64,000 nt of DNA from positions 248,001-312,000 of the forward strand of contig NZ_CP126241.1 in the NCBI RefSeq assembly GCF_030142075.1, in the 5' to 3' direction. This document shows, one piece after another, positions 34,829 to 43,543 of this stretch (positions are counted from its first letter, which is position 1; every line of letters starts with the position of its first letter). The notes beneath the pieces were generated by a model that saw only the letters and a list, made by a program, of their open reading frames with translations, was not told the DNA's origin and ran no database searches. This stretch comes from Arthrobacter sp. zg-Y20 (GTDB lineage Bacteria > Actinomycetota > Actinomycetes > Actinomycetales > Micrococcaceae). A program made the translations under genes and the position numbers.

Positions 34829-35237
34829 AACGTTCCCCCCCGAACCTCTCCCTCGCGCCCCACGGGCGCGACGCCCCCACCCTACCGGACAAGGAAGTCT
34901 TACCTGTGTTACTCAACGGTCTCTGCAGCGAACGGCAGTTAGGCCGGCGCAAACGTACAGCGGCCCTTGGCGAGGATCTCGCCGTCGGCCGAGACTAATG
35001 ACCAGCAGGGTTCCCTAGCCAGCCTCTGCCGCACCACATCAAACCATCCGGAGTCATCGAGGAAGGATCGACTAACCGGCGAACTTTCCTCTGAAACACT
35101 CTGAGGATGACTGAACTACTTCAAATATCGTGGCTGCTTACGGACGCATCACCATAGGGGTGGTGGCAAGATCGCTTCGCTAAACAGAGAAACGGACTCC
35201 AGGACCTGTCGCAACAGCCTCAGGCCCGCCTCTTGAT
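34829..35237. other. 409-bp stretch with one possible gene tail
   Basis: On the minus strand, 34939-35091 is an open frame without a start. It contains LDDSGWFDVVRQRL and ends SADGEILAKGRCTFAPA with a TAA. The codon pattern and ending look like the C terminus of a real protein, but no family could be named. The rest of the interval holds nothing recognisable. Confidence 0.3.
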
Positions 35238-35738
35238 CTACTTCAAGAAATAGGCTCGATCCTGCCTCACCAGGTATGTCCCTGCGTCCCCGGATCCTCC
35301 CTGCGCCACGATAGACAGAACAGTGACCTGCACACTGTAGGTCCCGTCCCCATTATCGGTAACGTCATACCTAAGGTCGGGACTGTACTGGAGGTGTTCC
35401 GCAATGATGTCTACGGCTTCCTCCGCCGAAACAAACTCCACAGTAGCCGGCTGGGGGTTAATCGCCGGGTTTGGAGGTGGAACAGGAGCGGGAGCCTCAG
35501 CGGCCGGCGCTTCTGCCGCCGGTGTTTCAGACACCGGCTCAGAGGCCGTCGGCGTGGCAGAGGGCCTCTGCGTTGGGCTCGGACTTGCTGTCGAACTTTG
35601 ACTCGCCGTCGGACTGGGCGTCGCTGTCGGCGCTTCCGAGTTACTACTGCCACAACCGCTTAATAGGAAAACTGACAATGTCAGAGCTGATACTAAGCTC
35701 CCTGCACTGATGTGCTTCAGAGTCTTGGTCGACCGCAT
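35238..35738 (-). CDS. Orphan lipoprotein with Ser/Thr/Pro-rich linker
   Basis: A 166-residue lipoprotein: lipobox FLLSGCG (Cys about 29), then a 60-residue low-complexity linker of Ser, Thr, Pro and Ala that could span the wall. A small C-terminal domain follows (about 105-166) with the pattern SAEEAVDIIAEHL, YDVTDNGDGTYSVQVTV and YLVRQDRAYFLK. The linker and domain resemble small actinobacterial surface proteins of unknown role. The ATG is preceded by GGAGGGG. No operon partner. Confidence 0.65.
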   Translation of the reverse strand: MRSTKTLKHISAGSLVSALTLSVFLLSGCGSSNSEAPTATPSPTASQSSTASPSPTQRPSATPTASEPVSETPAAEAPAAEAPAPVPPPNPAINPQPATVEFVSAEEAVDIIAEHLQYSPDLRYDVTDNGDGTYSVQVTVLSIVAQGGSGDAGTYLVRQDRAYFLK

Positions 35739-36032
35739 CGAATCCCCTCCATTCGTTAGTGATCATAACCTCGCCTCGCGAACTTACCCTACGGCGATTT
35801 ATGACCGACTGTACAACAGGATCTAATAGGCCATTGGGCTCCAGCGCGCTTCAGTGCTGCTTCATCCATGACATGTCCAGGTTATTCAGCCCGATGACTC
35901 CCGGTGTGACGAGCGTTCGCGTGCCCTTATTTTGGTGGGCCATAATGCCAGCGCGCAGGAGGATCACCAAACGCCTTATGGGTAACATTCTCGCGGGCGA
36001 AATGGGGTAATGCGTGCAATTCAGGACAAGGA
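35739..36032. other. Gap with no recognisable gene
   Basis: About 294 bp of moderate GC. A minus-strand frame ending TPGVIGLNNLDMSWMKQH at 35851 could be a gene tail but matches no family known to me. No promoter or repeat of note. Confidence 0.25.
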
Positions 36033-36293
36033 TCACTGCGAGCTGCTACTAATTAGCGGCGTCCAACGCCTGGGGACTAAAGGAGACTGCATTTCATCGT
36101 CACCCTTGTTTGTTTCAGACGATGCAGTCCAGATGTTGCGCAGTATCGCGATGACATCATCCAGTGATACTCCAGCGGTGTCACTGGCTTCGACGAGTGT
36201 ACGCATGGTTTCTCTGACCGTTTGCCCGGAACGGATCGCGCCCCTGAAGAGTTCAGCTATGTCGTCGGCCGAGCTCGGTGTGGGAGCATTCAC
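36033..36293 (-). CDS. Small hypothetical protein
   Basis: An 86-residue frame from GTG. The first 60 residues are helical (SADDIAELFRGAIRSGQTVRE in part, then LDDVIAILRNIWT), and the tail is polar. Moderate coding character. No Shine-Dalgarno is seen and no family is recognised, so it may be a remnant. It lies alone within the orphan stretch. Confidence 0.35.
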   Translation of the reverse strand: MNAPTPSSADDIAELFRGAIRSGQTVRETMRTLVEASDTAGVSLDDVIAILRNIWTASSETNKGDDEMQSPLVPRRWTPLISSSSQ

Positions 36294-36449
36294 CGAGATG
36301 CACTCGAAGTCCCGGTGCTGCCCTCAGCCGTCCATTCAGGAACTTATCCACGCATGTCACGAGTCTCTTCGCGTGGCACGTTCAGCTTTCATTTATTTGA
36401 TAGATCCAATTGGAGAAGCGGAAGCTGAACACCAATCGCAGACATAGAG

Positions 36450-36683
36450 CACTGACGACGGATACCGGCCAATCGAAGAAGGGTCCTACACACTGGACTG
36501 GAATGCAACTGGCGCAGAACTCACCGTTTCAGAAACTGACAGTATGGGGGGCGCGTCGAACAACAACCAGTCAGCTACCGCCGATGCCAGAGTTTCTTCT
36601 GATCATCATCAACTGGAACCCGGAGGCGTCCGATCAGACGGATTGGCGTTCGAGCTCCTGTATGTTCTGGTACGTGTCCAATG
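36450..36683 (+). pseudogene. Orphan gene fragment
   Basis: An open frame without a start codon, encoding DDGYRPIEEGSYTLDWNATG and ending GLAFELLYVLVRVQ at TGA. It looks like a beta-rich extracellular domain end. It starts just after an in-frame stop and ends within the start region of the next membrane gene. Family unknown. Confidence 0.3.
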
Positions 36684-37153
36684 AAAAAGAGACGGGAGCC
36701 CACATAGAACGAGGAGTGTCAGGATCCAGCTGGCGTCTTTATTTTCGTGGTGCATGGCTCAATGCTGTCTCTGTTGGCGGGCTTGTCTGGGTGTTGGTGG
36801 TGATGAGTCCACCCGGTGCCACGGATGATTTCGGTCCTGCTGGCATGGGTTTTATCTTCGCTGCATGGGTTGCAGTTCCCTGGTTTATTTTTTCACTCCT
36901 CGTGGGGGGACCGGTGGTTCTTCTGATGCATGCGGCATCTAGTCGGCCGCCGTGGATTGCTCTGTGCACCTGTTTTCTCGCGGCTACGCTAGCGGCGTTA
37001 GCCGTCCCTGTCCTGTGGCAGGCGGTTGTGGGTTCCATGACACTCGGGCAGGCTTTTGTTTTTTGGGTGCTCTTACCGTTGCTGAGCGGCGGGTGTTGGG
37101 CTTTCGTCATAGCTCGCCGTGTGCTGCCAAGGGGTGGCGGAGGTCGGCATTGA
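36674..37153 (+). CDS. Orphan membrane protein
   Basis: A 159-residue protein, mostly membrane: four hydrophobic segments (LNAVSVGGLVWVLVVM, GFIFAAWVAVPWFIFSLLV, IALCTCFLAATLAALAVPVL, AFVFWVLLPLLSGGCWAFVI). The GTG at 36674 is used; a GTG at 36716 directly after GAGGA is an alternative. No family was recognised. It precedes the sigma factor module by 150 bp on the same strand, so it could be its membrane-bound partner or simply an orphan. Confidence 0.5.
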   Translation: MSNEKETGAHIERGVSGSSWRLYFRGAWLNAVSVGGLVWVLVVMSPPGATDDFGPAGMGFIFAAWVAVPWFIFSLLVGGPVVLLMHAASSRPPWIALCTCFLAATLAALAVPVLWQAVVGSMTLGQAFVFWVLLPLLSGGCWAFVIARRVLPRGGGGRH

Positions 37154-37307
37154 GGCAGGCAACCAAACTGTGAATGCAGTGATGACTGGTGTTCAAAAAA
37201 CTGCTGGTTCCATTAGTGGTCAGGTGAAATCCGACATCCTGAGTGAGAGCCGTGCCGGTATTGGGTCCGTGAACCCTAAAGCGATGTTCGGGCAATACAT
37301 AGTGTGA
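37119..37307 (+). CDS. Short ORF coupled to the sigma factor gene
   Basis: A 62-residue frame ending TAGSISGQVKSDILSESRAG, then IGSVNPKAMFGQYIV. Its stop overlaps the sigma factor GTG by four bases (GTGA), which favours a translated leader or the end of a truncated gene. The first residues overlap the membrane-protein gene in another frame. No family recognised. Confidence 0.3.
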   Translation: MCCQGVAEVGIEAGNQTVNAVMTGVQKTAGSISGQVKSDILSESRAGIGSVNPKAMFGQYIV

Positions 37308-37885
37308 GCACAGACACTGACGGCGAAATCATTCGCCTTGCCCGGGACAACCCGGCCGTCTTCGGGGAACTGTATGACAGGCACGCTGCCGGCCTTTACC
37401 GGTATGCAGCGCGCCGGGCAGGGGAGTTCGCTGCCGACGATGTTATTGCCGAAACCTTCCTGGTCGCATGGGAACGGCTCGAGAGCTACGACTACGACCA
37501 CGACGACGCGCGGCCCTGGCTGTTCGGCATCGCTACCAACCTGCTGCGTCGACACCACCGGACAGAAGCCAGGATGCTGAAAGCCGCAGCGAAGGCAGGT
37601 CTGCGGGACTCCGTGGCGGATGAATCCGACAGGGTCGCTGCCCAGACGGATGCCCTGGTGGCCACAGGCCAGATCGCCGTGGCGTTGAAGTCGATGCCCG
37701 TCATCGACAGGGACACGCTGCTTCTCTATGCCTGGGGAGACCTGACCTACGAGGGTATTGCCGCCGCTATGGACGTTCCGATCGGTACCGTCCGGTCCCG
37801 TCTGAACCGGGCACGGCGGACCCTGCGCAGCGCGCTTGACGCCGTGCAGCTTGCAGACAAAGGAGAACAAGCATGGACGAAATAA
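37304..37885 (+). CDS. ECF RNA polymerase sigma factor
   Basis: A 193-residue sigma-70-family factor. Region 2 (about 15-85) has YDRHAAGLYRYAARR and DDVIAETFLVAWERL; region 4 (about 125-180) has DRDTLLLYAWGDLTYEGIA and VPIGTVRSRLNRARRTLR. The GTG start overlaps the previous short ORF. The following CU044_5270 gene overlaps by 13 bp, a pairing typical of this sigma group in which the partner is likely a membrane-anchored regulator. Promoter targets are unknown. Confidence 0.9.
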   Translation: MSTDTDGEIIRLARDNPAVFGELYDRHAAGLYRYAARRAGEFAADDVIAETFLVAWERLESYDYDHDDARPWLFGIATNLLRRHHRTEARMLKAAAKAGLRDSVADESDRVAAQTDALVATGQIAVALKSMPVIDRDTLLLYAWGDLTYEGIAAAMDVPIGTVRSRLNRARRTLRSALDAVQLADKGEQAWTK

Positions 37886-38916
37886 CACTGCTCCGCGGAA
37901 TGCGCAGCGGCATTGCCTCCCCTCCGCCGGCAACACTGGCCCGCCACCGCCGCAAAGTTCTGGCAGGCATAGGGGTTGTTTCCTCCGTGGACACCGCAGT
38001 CGCGGCACCGCCTCGGGCAGCCGGCCGCGGCAAGGCGCGCCGCCGCATCACTCTGTTGGCGGCAGCGGCGGCCTTCCTCGTCGGCGTCCTGGTGACGGCC
38101 GACGTCGTTCTGCCTGATCGCGGCCGGGCAACAGCGGAGGCAACCCAACTGCTTGATGACGTGGAAGCGGCCGCGATGAGTACCGCGGATCCGGTGCTCC
38201 TTCCGGGGCAGTATCTGAAAATCGAAAGGGAGGAGTTGTTCTCCAACACTTTCGCGGCGGACGGCGTAGTGCTTTCCTGGGATGCGCTTTCCCGCGATCA
38301 GCTCTATGTTCCCTCCGATCTGGAGGGTGAGTGGGTGTGGAACCGGGAAGCTCAGGTTCCGGCAGACTCGGCACCCGAGGTGGTCAAGGAACTCGCCCGC
38401 AACCGGGCGGTTAATGATCCGCGAACAGAAGCCGCCATGGTGGGGGTTTTCCGGGCGCCGGGCGGTGACTTCGACGGTGCCGGCTACACGATACTTGGCG
38501 TGCCGCCGGCCGATACCAGCGGGCTGCCCCGGGATCCGGCCAAGCTCCTCGACCGGATATACGAGTACACGAAGGACCGTGGGACCCCGGACGACAAGGC
38601 ATTTGAGATGGTCAAGGAAATCCTTCGCACGGGCGTGATCCCGTCGGATCTCCGTGTAGCCCTGTACCGGGCCGCCGCGCTGATTCCCGGCGTCGACGCT
38701 GTGGGCAGCGTGGTCATGGCCGACGGCAGGGAGGGCGTCGCCCTCGGCATGGTCAGCCTCGATGGCATATGGCGCAGTGATCTCGTCATCGATCCTGCCA
38801 CGGGACTGGTGATCGGTGAGCAGGTTGTTTCGCTGCAGGATTACGACGGCGCCCCCGCCGGTACCGTTTCGTCCTGGCGATCGGTGCGGACTTCCGTGGT
38901 GGACTCCGCTCCATGA
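37873..38916 (+). CDS. CU044_5270 family protein, putative sigma partner
   Basis: A 347-residue protein. The cytoplasmic N terminus (about 55 residues) precedes a single membrane helix (ITLLAAAAAFLVGVLVTADV, about 58-77) and a large extracytoplasmic domain. This matches the CU044_5270 family, usually co-encoded with an ECF sigma factor and thought to act as its anti-sigma-like regulator. The ATG follows AAAGGAG inside the sigma gene. A hairpin lies just downstream. Confidence 0.8.
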   Translation: MDEITLLRGMRSGIASPPPATLARHRRKVLAGIGVVSSVDTAVAAPPRAAGRGKARRRITLLAAAAAFLVGVLVTADVVLPDRGRATAEATQLLDDVEAAAMSTADPVLLPGQYLKIEREELFSNTFAADGVVLSWDALSRDQLYVPSDLEGEWVWNREAQVPADSAPEVVKELARNRAVNDPRTEAAMVGVFRAPGGDFDGAGYTILGVPPADTSGLPRDPAKLLDRIYEYTKDRGTPDDKAFEMVKEILRTGVIPSDLRVALYRAAALIPGVDAVGSVVMADGREGVALGMVSLDGIWRSDLVIDPATGLVIGEQVVSLQDYDGAPAGTVSSWRSVRTSVVDSAP

Positions 38917-38927
38917 GGGGATCCGTG

Positions 38928-38959
38928 AGCGGGACAGCTTTTCTGTTGCTGTCCTCGCT
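38928..38959 (+). terminator. Possible terminator after the sigma module
   Basis: AGCGGGACAGC pairs with GCTGTCCTCGCT apart from one bulged T, with a T-rich loop. It lies 12 bp past the CU044_5270 stop. No downstream T tract. Confidence 0.4.
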
Positions 38960-39036
38960 GGAATGGCACGGGACTGTTGCGGTGGGGATCGGGTCTCCGC
39001 CGAATAGCGCTGAATGCTCTCGGCTAGGGTGAATGT

Positions 39037-39813
39037 ATGGATGCAGCGACCACGGTGATGCAAGCTCTGATAGCCAATGAGAACGCTGGGTTGGTCATGG
39101 ATTTTGACGGCGTTCTTTCTCGAATAACCGAGGATCCCGATGCCAGCGAGCTGTTGCCAGGCACGAAGGAGATCCTCTCAAGCTTGGCGACCAGACTCTC
39201 GGTTGTAGCGCTCCTCTCCGGGCGACCTGCCGGCTTTCTGGCGGCGCGGGCATCCATTCCAGGAGTAGAACTTTATGGTTCATACGGTCTTGAACACCTC
39301 ACTGAAAATGGCATCGAGGTTGTCCCCGAAGCTCAACAGTGGATGACAGCGGTGAGAGCAGCCACTCAGGTGTTGCACCGGGAACTAGACAACCTTGAGG
39401 GTATCTACGTCGAAGAAAAGTCCCTCGCAGTCGCTGTCCACTGGCGGCGGGCACCAGATCGTGACAGCGCCACGAAACGAATCACCCCGCTCGTCCAAGA
39501 AGTGATCGACACTCATGGGCTGCGCCATGAACCCGGCAAGTTCGTCGAGGAACTCCGAATGCCTCTCAAACAGGACAAAGGCACTGCCCTTCAGAGGATC
39601 ATCAATGCTGGGAATATCCAGACTGTCGCGTACGCAGGTGATGATAGAGGAGACATGCCAGCGTTCGAAGCGGCAACCGCAGCAGGCGGGCACGCGCTAG
39701 TTATTGACGGCGCTGACATGGCTCCGGAAGTAAGCAATATAGCCGGCGCCCACTTCGACAGCCCCGAACAGTTCCAGTCCTGGCTGCAGCAACTCAGTGC
39801 CGCAGTGCGATAG
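39037..39813 (+). CDS. otsB: Trehalose-6-phosphate phosphatase
   Basis: A 258-residue HAD-superfamily phosphatase of the OtsB family. Motif I is MDFDGVLSRI (Asp22 and Asp24), motif II is VALLSGRPAGFL, and the C-terminal acidic motif is AYAGDDRGDMPAF near residue 200. The LYGSYGLEHL segment is the OtsB signature. It dephosphorylates trehalose 6-phosphate to trehalose. The partner synthase otsA is not adjacent. Single gene, weak ribosome binding site (AGGG). Confidence 0.88.
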   Translation: MDAATTVMQALIANENAGLVMDFDGVLSRITEDPDASELLPGTKEILSSLATRLSVVALLSGRPAGFLAARASIPGVELYGSYGLEHLTENGIEVVPEAQQWMTAVRAATQVLHRELDNLEGIYVEEKSLAVAVHWRRAPDRDSATKRITPLVQEVIDTHGLRHEPGKFVEELRMPLKQDKGTALQRIINAGNIQTVAYAGDDRGDMPAFEAATAAGGHALVIDGADMAPEVSNIAGAHFDSPEQFQSWLQQLSAAVR

Positions 39814-39839
39814 TAAGGGGTGTCCGCTCCTGGATCGCC

Positions 39840-40406
39840 TTAGCGGGACGGAGGTTCGAGCCCTTTGAGGTGTTGGTCGATGAGGCGCTGAGCCCGCTCG
39901 GACGTCATTCGGTCGGTCTCGGTTACCCTGGCGATGGCCAGGCCGTCGAGCAGCGCCATGAGCATGGCGGCGTCATCCTCCGCGAGGTCCGGGTTCCATT
40001 GTCGGAGCAGAGTTGTCAGGCCTTCTTCCATAAGCCGCCAGGATGCCTGATGGGCGCTGGCAACTGCGCTGCTGGTTGTCGCCTTCGAGGCGTAGGACAA
40101 CCAAATGACCGAAGCGGTGCGGGATTCGTCGTCCACCCCTCCGAGAATCCTGCACACCGCGCCCAGATTCTGCCGCGCTGATGCCTCCGGGTGCACGGCG
40201 GAGGCCACCCGCTCGATGAAGTTCCTGGAGACCTCGTTCATGGCCGCCATGATCAAATCGTCTTTCGTCTTATGGTGATGCTGGACGGCACCTATGGAGA
40301 GGCCGGCGGCTGCGGCGACGTTGCGGATCGTCACATCCTCAAGGCCCCGCTCAACAAGAATGTCCTGCACAGCCGTAAGAATGCGCTGCGCGCCCGCCGA
40401 GGTCAT
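39840..40406 (-). CDS. TetR-family regulator
   Basis: A 188-residue TetR. Helix-turn-helix at about 20-65 (LEDVTIRNVAAAAGLSIGAV, then QHHHKTKDDLI). The C-terminal domain resembles the BetI-like/TetR_C_6 group. Divergent from the DUF998 gene with a 52-bp gap holding a palindromic site, so it likely controls itself and that gene. Converges on otsB with a 26-bp gap. Confidence 0.9.
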   Translation of the reverse strand: MTSAGAQRILTAVQDILVERGLEDVTIRNVAAAAGLSIGAVQHHHKTKDDLIMAAMNEVSRNFIERVASAVHPEASARQNLGAVCRILGGVDDESRTASVIWLSYASKATTSSAVASAHQASWRLMEEGLTTLLRQWNPDLAEDDAAMLMALLDGLAIARVTETDRMTSERAQRLIDQHLKGLEPPSR

Positions 40407-40431
40407 GATTCGAGATTACTCCGAACCAAAC

Positions 40432-40450
40432 CATACGTTCGTATTGTATG
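40432..40450. promoter_or_regulatory. Probable TetR operator
   Basis: CATAC-N9-GTATG, with an internal palindrome TACGTTCGTA (40434-40443), lies midway between the TetR gene and the DUF998 gene, whose starts are only 52 bp apart. Confidence 0.6.
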
Positions 40451-40458
40451 CTCGGGGC

Positions 40459-41175
40459 ATGACACGACTTCGTTTGGGCGCCGCGCTATGGACTCTGTGC
40501 CTGCTGACCTTTCCGGCTCAGGTAATTGCGGCCGCGCAGTGGCCAAACCCGTACTCCTGGTCCGCAAATTTCATCAGCGATCTGGGCGTGACTGCGTGCA
40601 GGACGTTCGACGCCGGCACGCGCGTTGAGCGATACATTTGTTCCCCCGGCCATCTGCTGGCCAACGGTTCCACGATCGCCAACGGAGCCCTCATGGCCGT
40701 CGGAGCCATCCTGCTGTGGTCGGCCTGGCCTCGGCAGCGGACAGGGAAAACCGCGATGTCATTCCTCGCCGCGGGCGGTGTACTTGTGATGCTGGTCGGC
40801 TTCCTGCCTTGGGATGTTCACCCGGAGGCTCATGACGCCGTGGCCCTTGCCCAGGCCCTGATGCAGTGGATCGGGATGGCCTTCCTTGCCTTCGCACTCA
40901 GAGGCAGCGCGGCCGCACGATGGGCGTCAGCCCTGACCTTGGTGAGTCTCGCACTCTCGATTGCCGGTTTTGTTCTTTTCATTGATGCGATCAGCGGTGG
41001 GCCATCGATTTCACTGGGCCTCGGCATTATCGAGCGCCTCGCCTTCGATACCCTCACCATGTGGGGTGCCGTGCTGGGCGTGATCCTCCTGATGACGACA
41101 CTCGGCCACCGGAGCACCACCTCAAACCAGGAAGCGATTCTCGGTTCCGCGCCGACGGGAAGTCTTGCTCTCTGA
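40459..41175 (+). CDS. DUF998 membrane protein
   Basis: A 238-residue integral membrane protein with six to seven hydrophobic segments, matching DUF998: the N-terminal segment with YSWSANFISDLGVTACR is a family hallmark, followed by GHLLANGSTIANGALMAVGA and LVGFLPWDVHPEAHD. Function unknown. The ATG at 40459 follows GGGG. Probably regulated by the divergent TetR through the operator between them. The start proposed upstream inside the TetR gene is rejected. Confidence 0.85.
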   Translation: MTRLRLGAALWTLCLLTFPAQVIAAAQWPNPYSWSANFISDLGVTACRTFDAGTRVERYICSPGHLLANGSTIANGALMAVGAILLWSAWPRQRTGKTAMSFLAAGGVLVMLVGFLPWDVHPEAHDAVALAQALMQWIGMAFLAFALRGSAAARWASALTLVSLALSIAGFVLFIDAISGGPSISLGLGIIERLAFDTLTMWGAVLGVILLMTTLGHRSTTSNQEAILGSAPTGSLAL

Positions 41176-41489
41176 TTCCTCCCGACTCGTAGAACGCCGT
41201 GACGAACCCTAGTCCTCAAAAAGGACAAAGTGGACCACCACCACTTCGGCCCCGTAGGGGGTCACCTCGTCGCTCCTCCGCCCGTAGCTTGGCAGCCGAG
41301 TAAGCGCGGCGCGCCGTGTCTATGTGTAAACGGAGTTGCCGTCTTCCGTATATACTAAGCACCCTTAGTTTAGGCCGGCCATCAGCCGGAAATGCACACA
41401 GCAGCGGATCTGCGCCCCAGCCAAAGGAGCGGATTCGGTGCTGTTCCTTAATATGACACGGACTTTGTCCGCCGATATGAGAGTGAATT
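41176..41489. other. Upstream region of the desaturase gene
   Basis: A 314-bp stretch with no gene. The right end holds the inverted repeat at 41354-41369 and AT-rich sequence near 41340-41360 that may be the promoter (TATACT at 41351). The rest shows short GC-rich inverted repeats without a clear pattern. Confidence 0.35.
41354..41369. promoter_or_regulatory. Inverted repeat upstream of the desaturase gene
   Basis: ACTAAG-CACC-CTTAGT, a perfect 6-bp inverted repeat, overlaps a TATACT box. It lies 120 bp before the desaturase start. Binding protein unknown; it might be a temperature or lipid regulator's operator. Confidence 0.45.
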
Positions 41490-42605
41490 ATGGAAGACGC
41501 CCTTATGACGGGTACCAGTGTGGATTCGAGTGGAGAAGGCAAACACCGACCATCTGGCCCGGCCCGCCAGCGGCACATCAGTGACTTTACGGCTTTGACC
41601 CGGCAGGTCCAGGAAGCCGGCTACATGCGCCGGAACTACGGCTACTACTGGAGCAAGTTGATCGGGTTGACGCTGATTGGCCTGGTGCTGGCCTTGGCCT
41701 TCGTCCTGCTGGGGAACACCTGGTGGCAGATGGTGACCGCGGTGGTGCTGGCGCTGTTGATGACACAGATCGCGTTTCTGGGGCACGACGCCGCGCACCG
41801 GCAGATCTTCGTGTCGCCGAAGTGGAATGAATGGGTCTCACTGATCGTGGTTAACCTTTTTGCCGGTATGGGCCTGGGCTGGTGGAATTCAAAACACAGC
41901 AAGCATCATGCTGCACCGAACAAGATCGGCACGGATCCGGATATCGCGCCCGGCGTCCTGGCCTTCACCCCCGAGGCGGCCGACGCGCGCAAAAACCGTT
42001 TCACACGCTGGCTTGCCATGAAACAGGGTTACTTTTTCTTCCCGCTGCTCCTGCTTGAGGGCGTCAACCTGCATGTCCAGGGCCTCAAGCGAGTACTGGG
42101 ACCCGGCCGGGTCAAGCGGCGGTGGGTGGAACTCGGTTTCATCAGTGTCCGCCTGGCCAGTTATGCGGTGCTGGTTTTCGTAGTGCTGTCACCGGGCAAG
42201 GGGGCAGCGTTCATCGGCGTCCAGCTCGCCGTTTTCGGCCTGTATATGGGTATTTCCTTCGCGCCGAACCACATCGGCATGCCGATTGCGCCCCGGGACG
42301 CGGGCATCGATTTCCTGCGCCGCCAGGTGTTGATGAGCCGAAACATCACCGGCGGCCGGTGGGTGGATACCTTTATGGGAGGCCTGAACTTCCAGGTGGA
42401 GCACCACCTGTTTCCCTCCATGTCCCGCCCGAATTTGCGAAAAGTTGCCCCGCTGGTCCGCCAGCACTGTGAGCAGCTGGGCGTGCGGTATACCGAAACC
42501 GCGTTGGGCCAATCCCTGCGGGATGTCACCGCCTACATCAACAAGGTGGGCCGCGGAGGCGTGGATACGTGGGCCTGCCCGCTGGCCAGCACGCACCGCG
42601 TGTAG
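41490..42605 (+). CDS. Membrane fatty-acid/acyl-CoA desaturase
   Basis: A 371-residue membrane desaturase. The three histidine boxes that bind the di-iron centre are intact: HDAAHRQ (near 93), HSKHH (near 137) and QVEHHLF (near 304). Four hydrophobic helices flank them. The protein belongs to the DesA3/linoleoyl-CoA desaturase-like group, which introduces double bonds into long-chain acyl chains. The first 30 residues are polar and a second ATG five codons in is possible. A probable operator lies upstream. No electron-transfer partner is adjacent. Confidence 0.88.
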   Translation: MEDALMTGTSVDSSGEGKHRPSGPARQRHISDFTALTRQVQEAGYMRRNYGYYWSKLIGLTLIGLVLALAFVLLGNTWWQMVTAVVLALLMTQIAFLGHDAAHRQIFVSPKWNEWVSLIVVNLFAGMGLGWWNSKHSKHHAAPNKIGTDPDIAPGVLAFTPEAADARKNRFTRWLAMKQGYFFFPLLLLEGVNLHVQGLKRVLGPGRVKRRWVELGFISVRLASYAVLVFVVLSPGKGAAFIGVQLAVFGLYMGISFAPNHIGMPIAPRDAGIDFLRRQVLMSRNITGGRWVDTFMGGLNFQVEHHLFPSMSRPNLRKVAPLVRQHCEQLGVRYTETALGQSLRDVTAYINKVGRGGVDTWACPLASTHRV

Positions 42606-42623
42606 CCGGGACGATCTGCCGCA

Positions 42624-42715
42624 CTATTTGAGGGTCTGGTCCTGCATCGGGGTGGCCGCGTCGGGGCAGAGGTTCTCGCTGATCTCCCACAAGCTGGCGG
42701 GTGTGGCCGGCGCTC
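42624..42715 (-). pseudogene. Tail of an SDR-type gene
   Basis: The minus-strand frame reads PATPASLWEISENLCPDAA and ends PMQDQTLK at TAG. The LWExSExL pattern is the common end of retinol-dehydrogenase-like SDRs. The preceding frame is unrelated, Arg- and Pro-rich sequence. Tail identification is by eye and tentative. Confidence 0.45.
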
Positions 42716-42877
42716 TTCCGAGCCCGTCCGTGGCGCGTGTGAGGACAATTGTGGTTCTGGCAGGTCCGAGCCGTCGTCGTCGCCCGCCCCTTCCGGAAGG
42801 CTCACCGTTTCTCCCGCAGAGGAGCGACGTCGTCCCGGGGGTTGCTGCGATCCTGGCGGAGTTGTACCCCGGATCGG

Positions 42878-42915
42878 CAGTGCAAAGAAACGTTTGCAAA
42901 TAAACCTTTGCACTG
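42878..42915. promoter_or_regulatory. ArsR-type operator
   Basis: CAGTGCAAAG (42878-42887) and CTTTGCACTG (42906-42915) form a perfect 10-bp inverted repeat, with a central TTTGCAAA palindrome at 42893-42900. The site is 14 bp upstream of the ArsR-like start and overlaps where its promoter must be, suggesting autoregulation. Confidence 0.65.
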
Positions 42916-42928
42916 TCATGATGAGGGC

Positions 42929-43543
42929 ATGACCCCGCAGACTGATCCGCAACCAACCCGCGACGGCGACCGCACCCTCGACGGCCCCGTTCTCAAGGCC
43001 CTCGCCCACCCCCTCCGGGTGCAGCTGCTCGACATCCTGTCCCAGTACGGGCCGCAGACAGCGAGCAGCATGGGTAAGCGGGTTGGGGAATCGAGCGGAG
43101 CGACGAGCTACCACTTGCGGCAACTGGCTCGGCACGGCCTGGTCCGCGAAGTCCCGGATCGAGGGTCCGCGCGTGAGCGGTGGTGGGAACGTCCGCGCGG
43201 CTCCCTGATCCTCAGTACCTCCGCGTCGGAACAAGACCCCGCCCTCCGGGAGGCTTCCCGGCAGGTCAACCGGCACTTCGCCCAGGGACGTGCAGAGGCA
43301 TTGGCGGCATTCACGGCAAGCGACCCGTCTGCACTGCCGGAAGAGTGGGCCGACGCCGCCATGCTCAGCACGCTCAACGCCTACTTCACCCCGGACCAAC
43401 TCAAGGCACTCAACCGCGACATGGAAGCGTTCCTGCGCGAGAAGCTCGAGACCTACCGCAGTGAACCCGGAGCAGCCAGGGCCCGCCCAGTGCAGCTGCA
43501 CTTCAACGCCTTTCCCCTTACCGATTTCCAGGAGCAGCCATGA
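42929..43543 (+). CDS. ArsR-family winged-helix regulator
   Basis: A 204-residue regulator. The winged-helix domain covers about 20-90 (LKALAHPLRVQLLDILSQYG, GESSGATSYHLRQLARHGLV). The C-terminal half is a helical sensor domain, found in ArsR-like proteins next to efflux transporters. The ATG at 42929 follows ATGAGGG. It is the first gene of a coupled three-gene unit (ArsR, 76-residue ORF, metallo-beta-lactamase). No metal-binding cysteine motif is visible, so the inducer is probably organic. Confidence 0.88.
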   Translation: MTPQTDPQPTRDGDRTLDGPVLKALAHPLRVQLLDILSQYGPQTASSMGKRVGESSGATSYHLRQLARHGLVREVPDRGSARERWWERPRGSLILSTSASEQDPALREASRQVNRHFAQGRAEALAAFTASDPSALPEEWADAAMLSTLNAYFTPDQLKALNRDMEAFLREKLETYRSEPGAARARPVQLHFNAFPLTDFQEQP

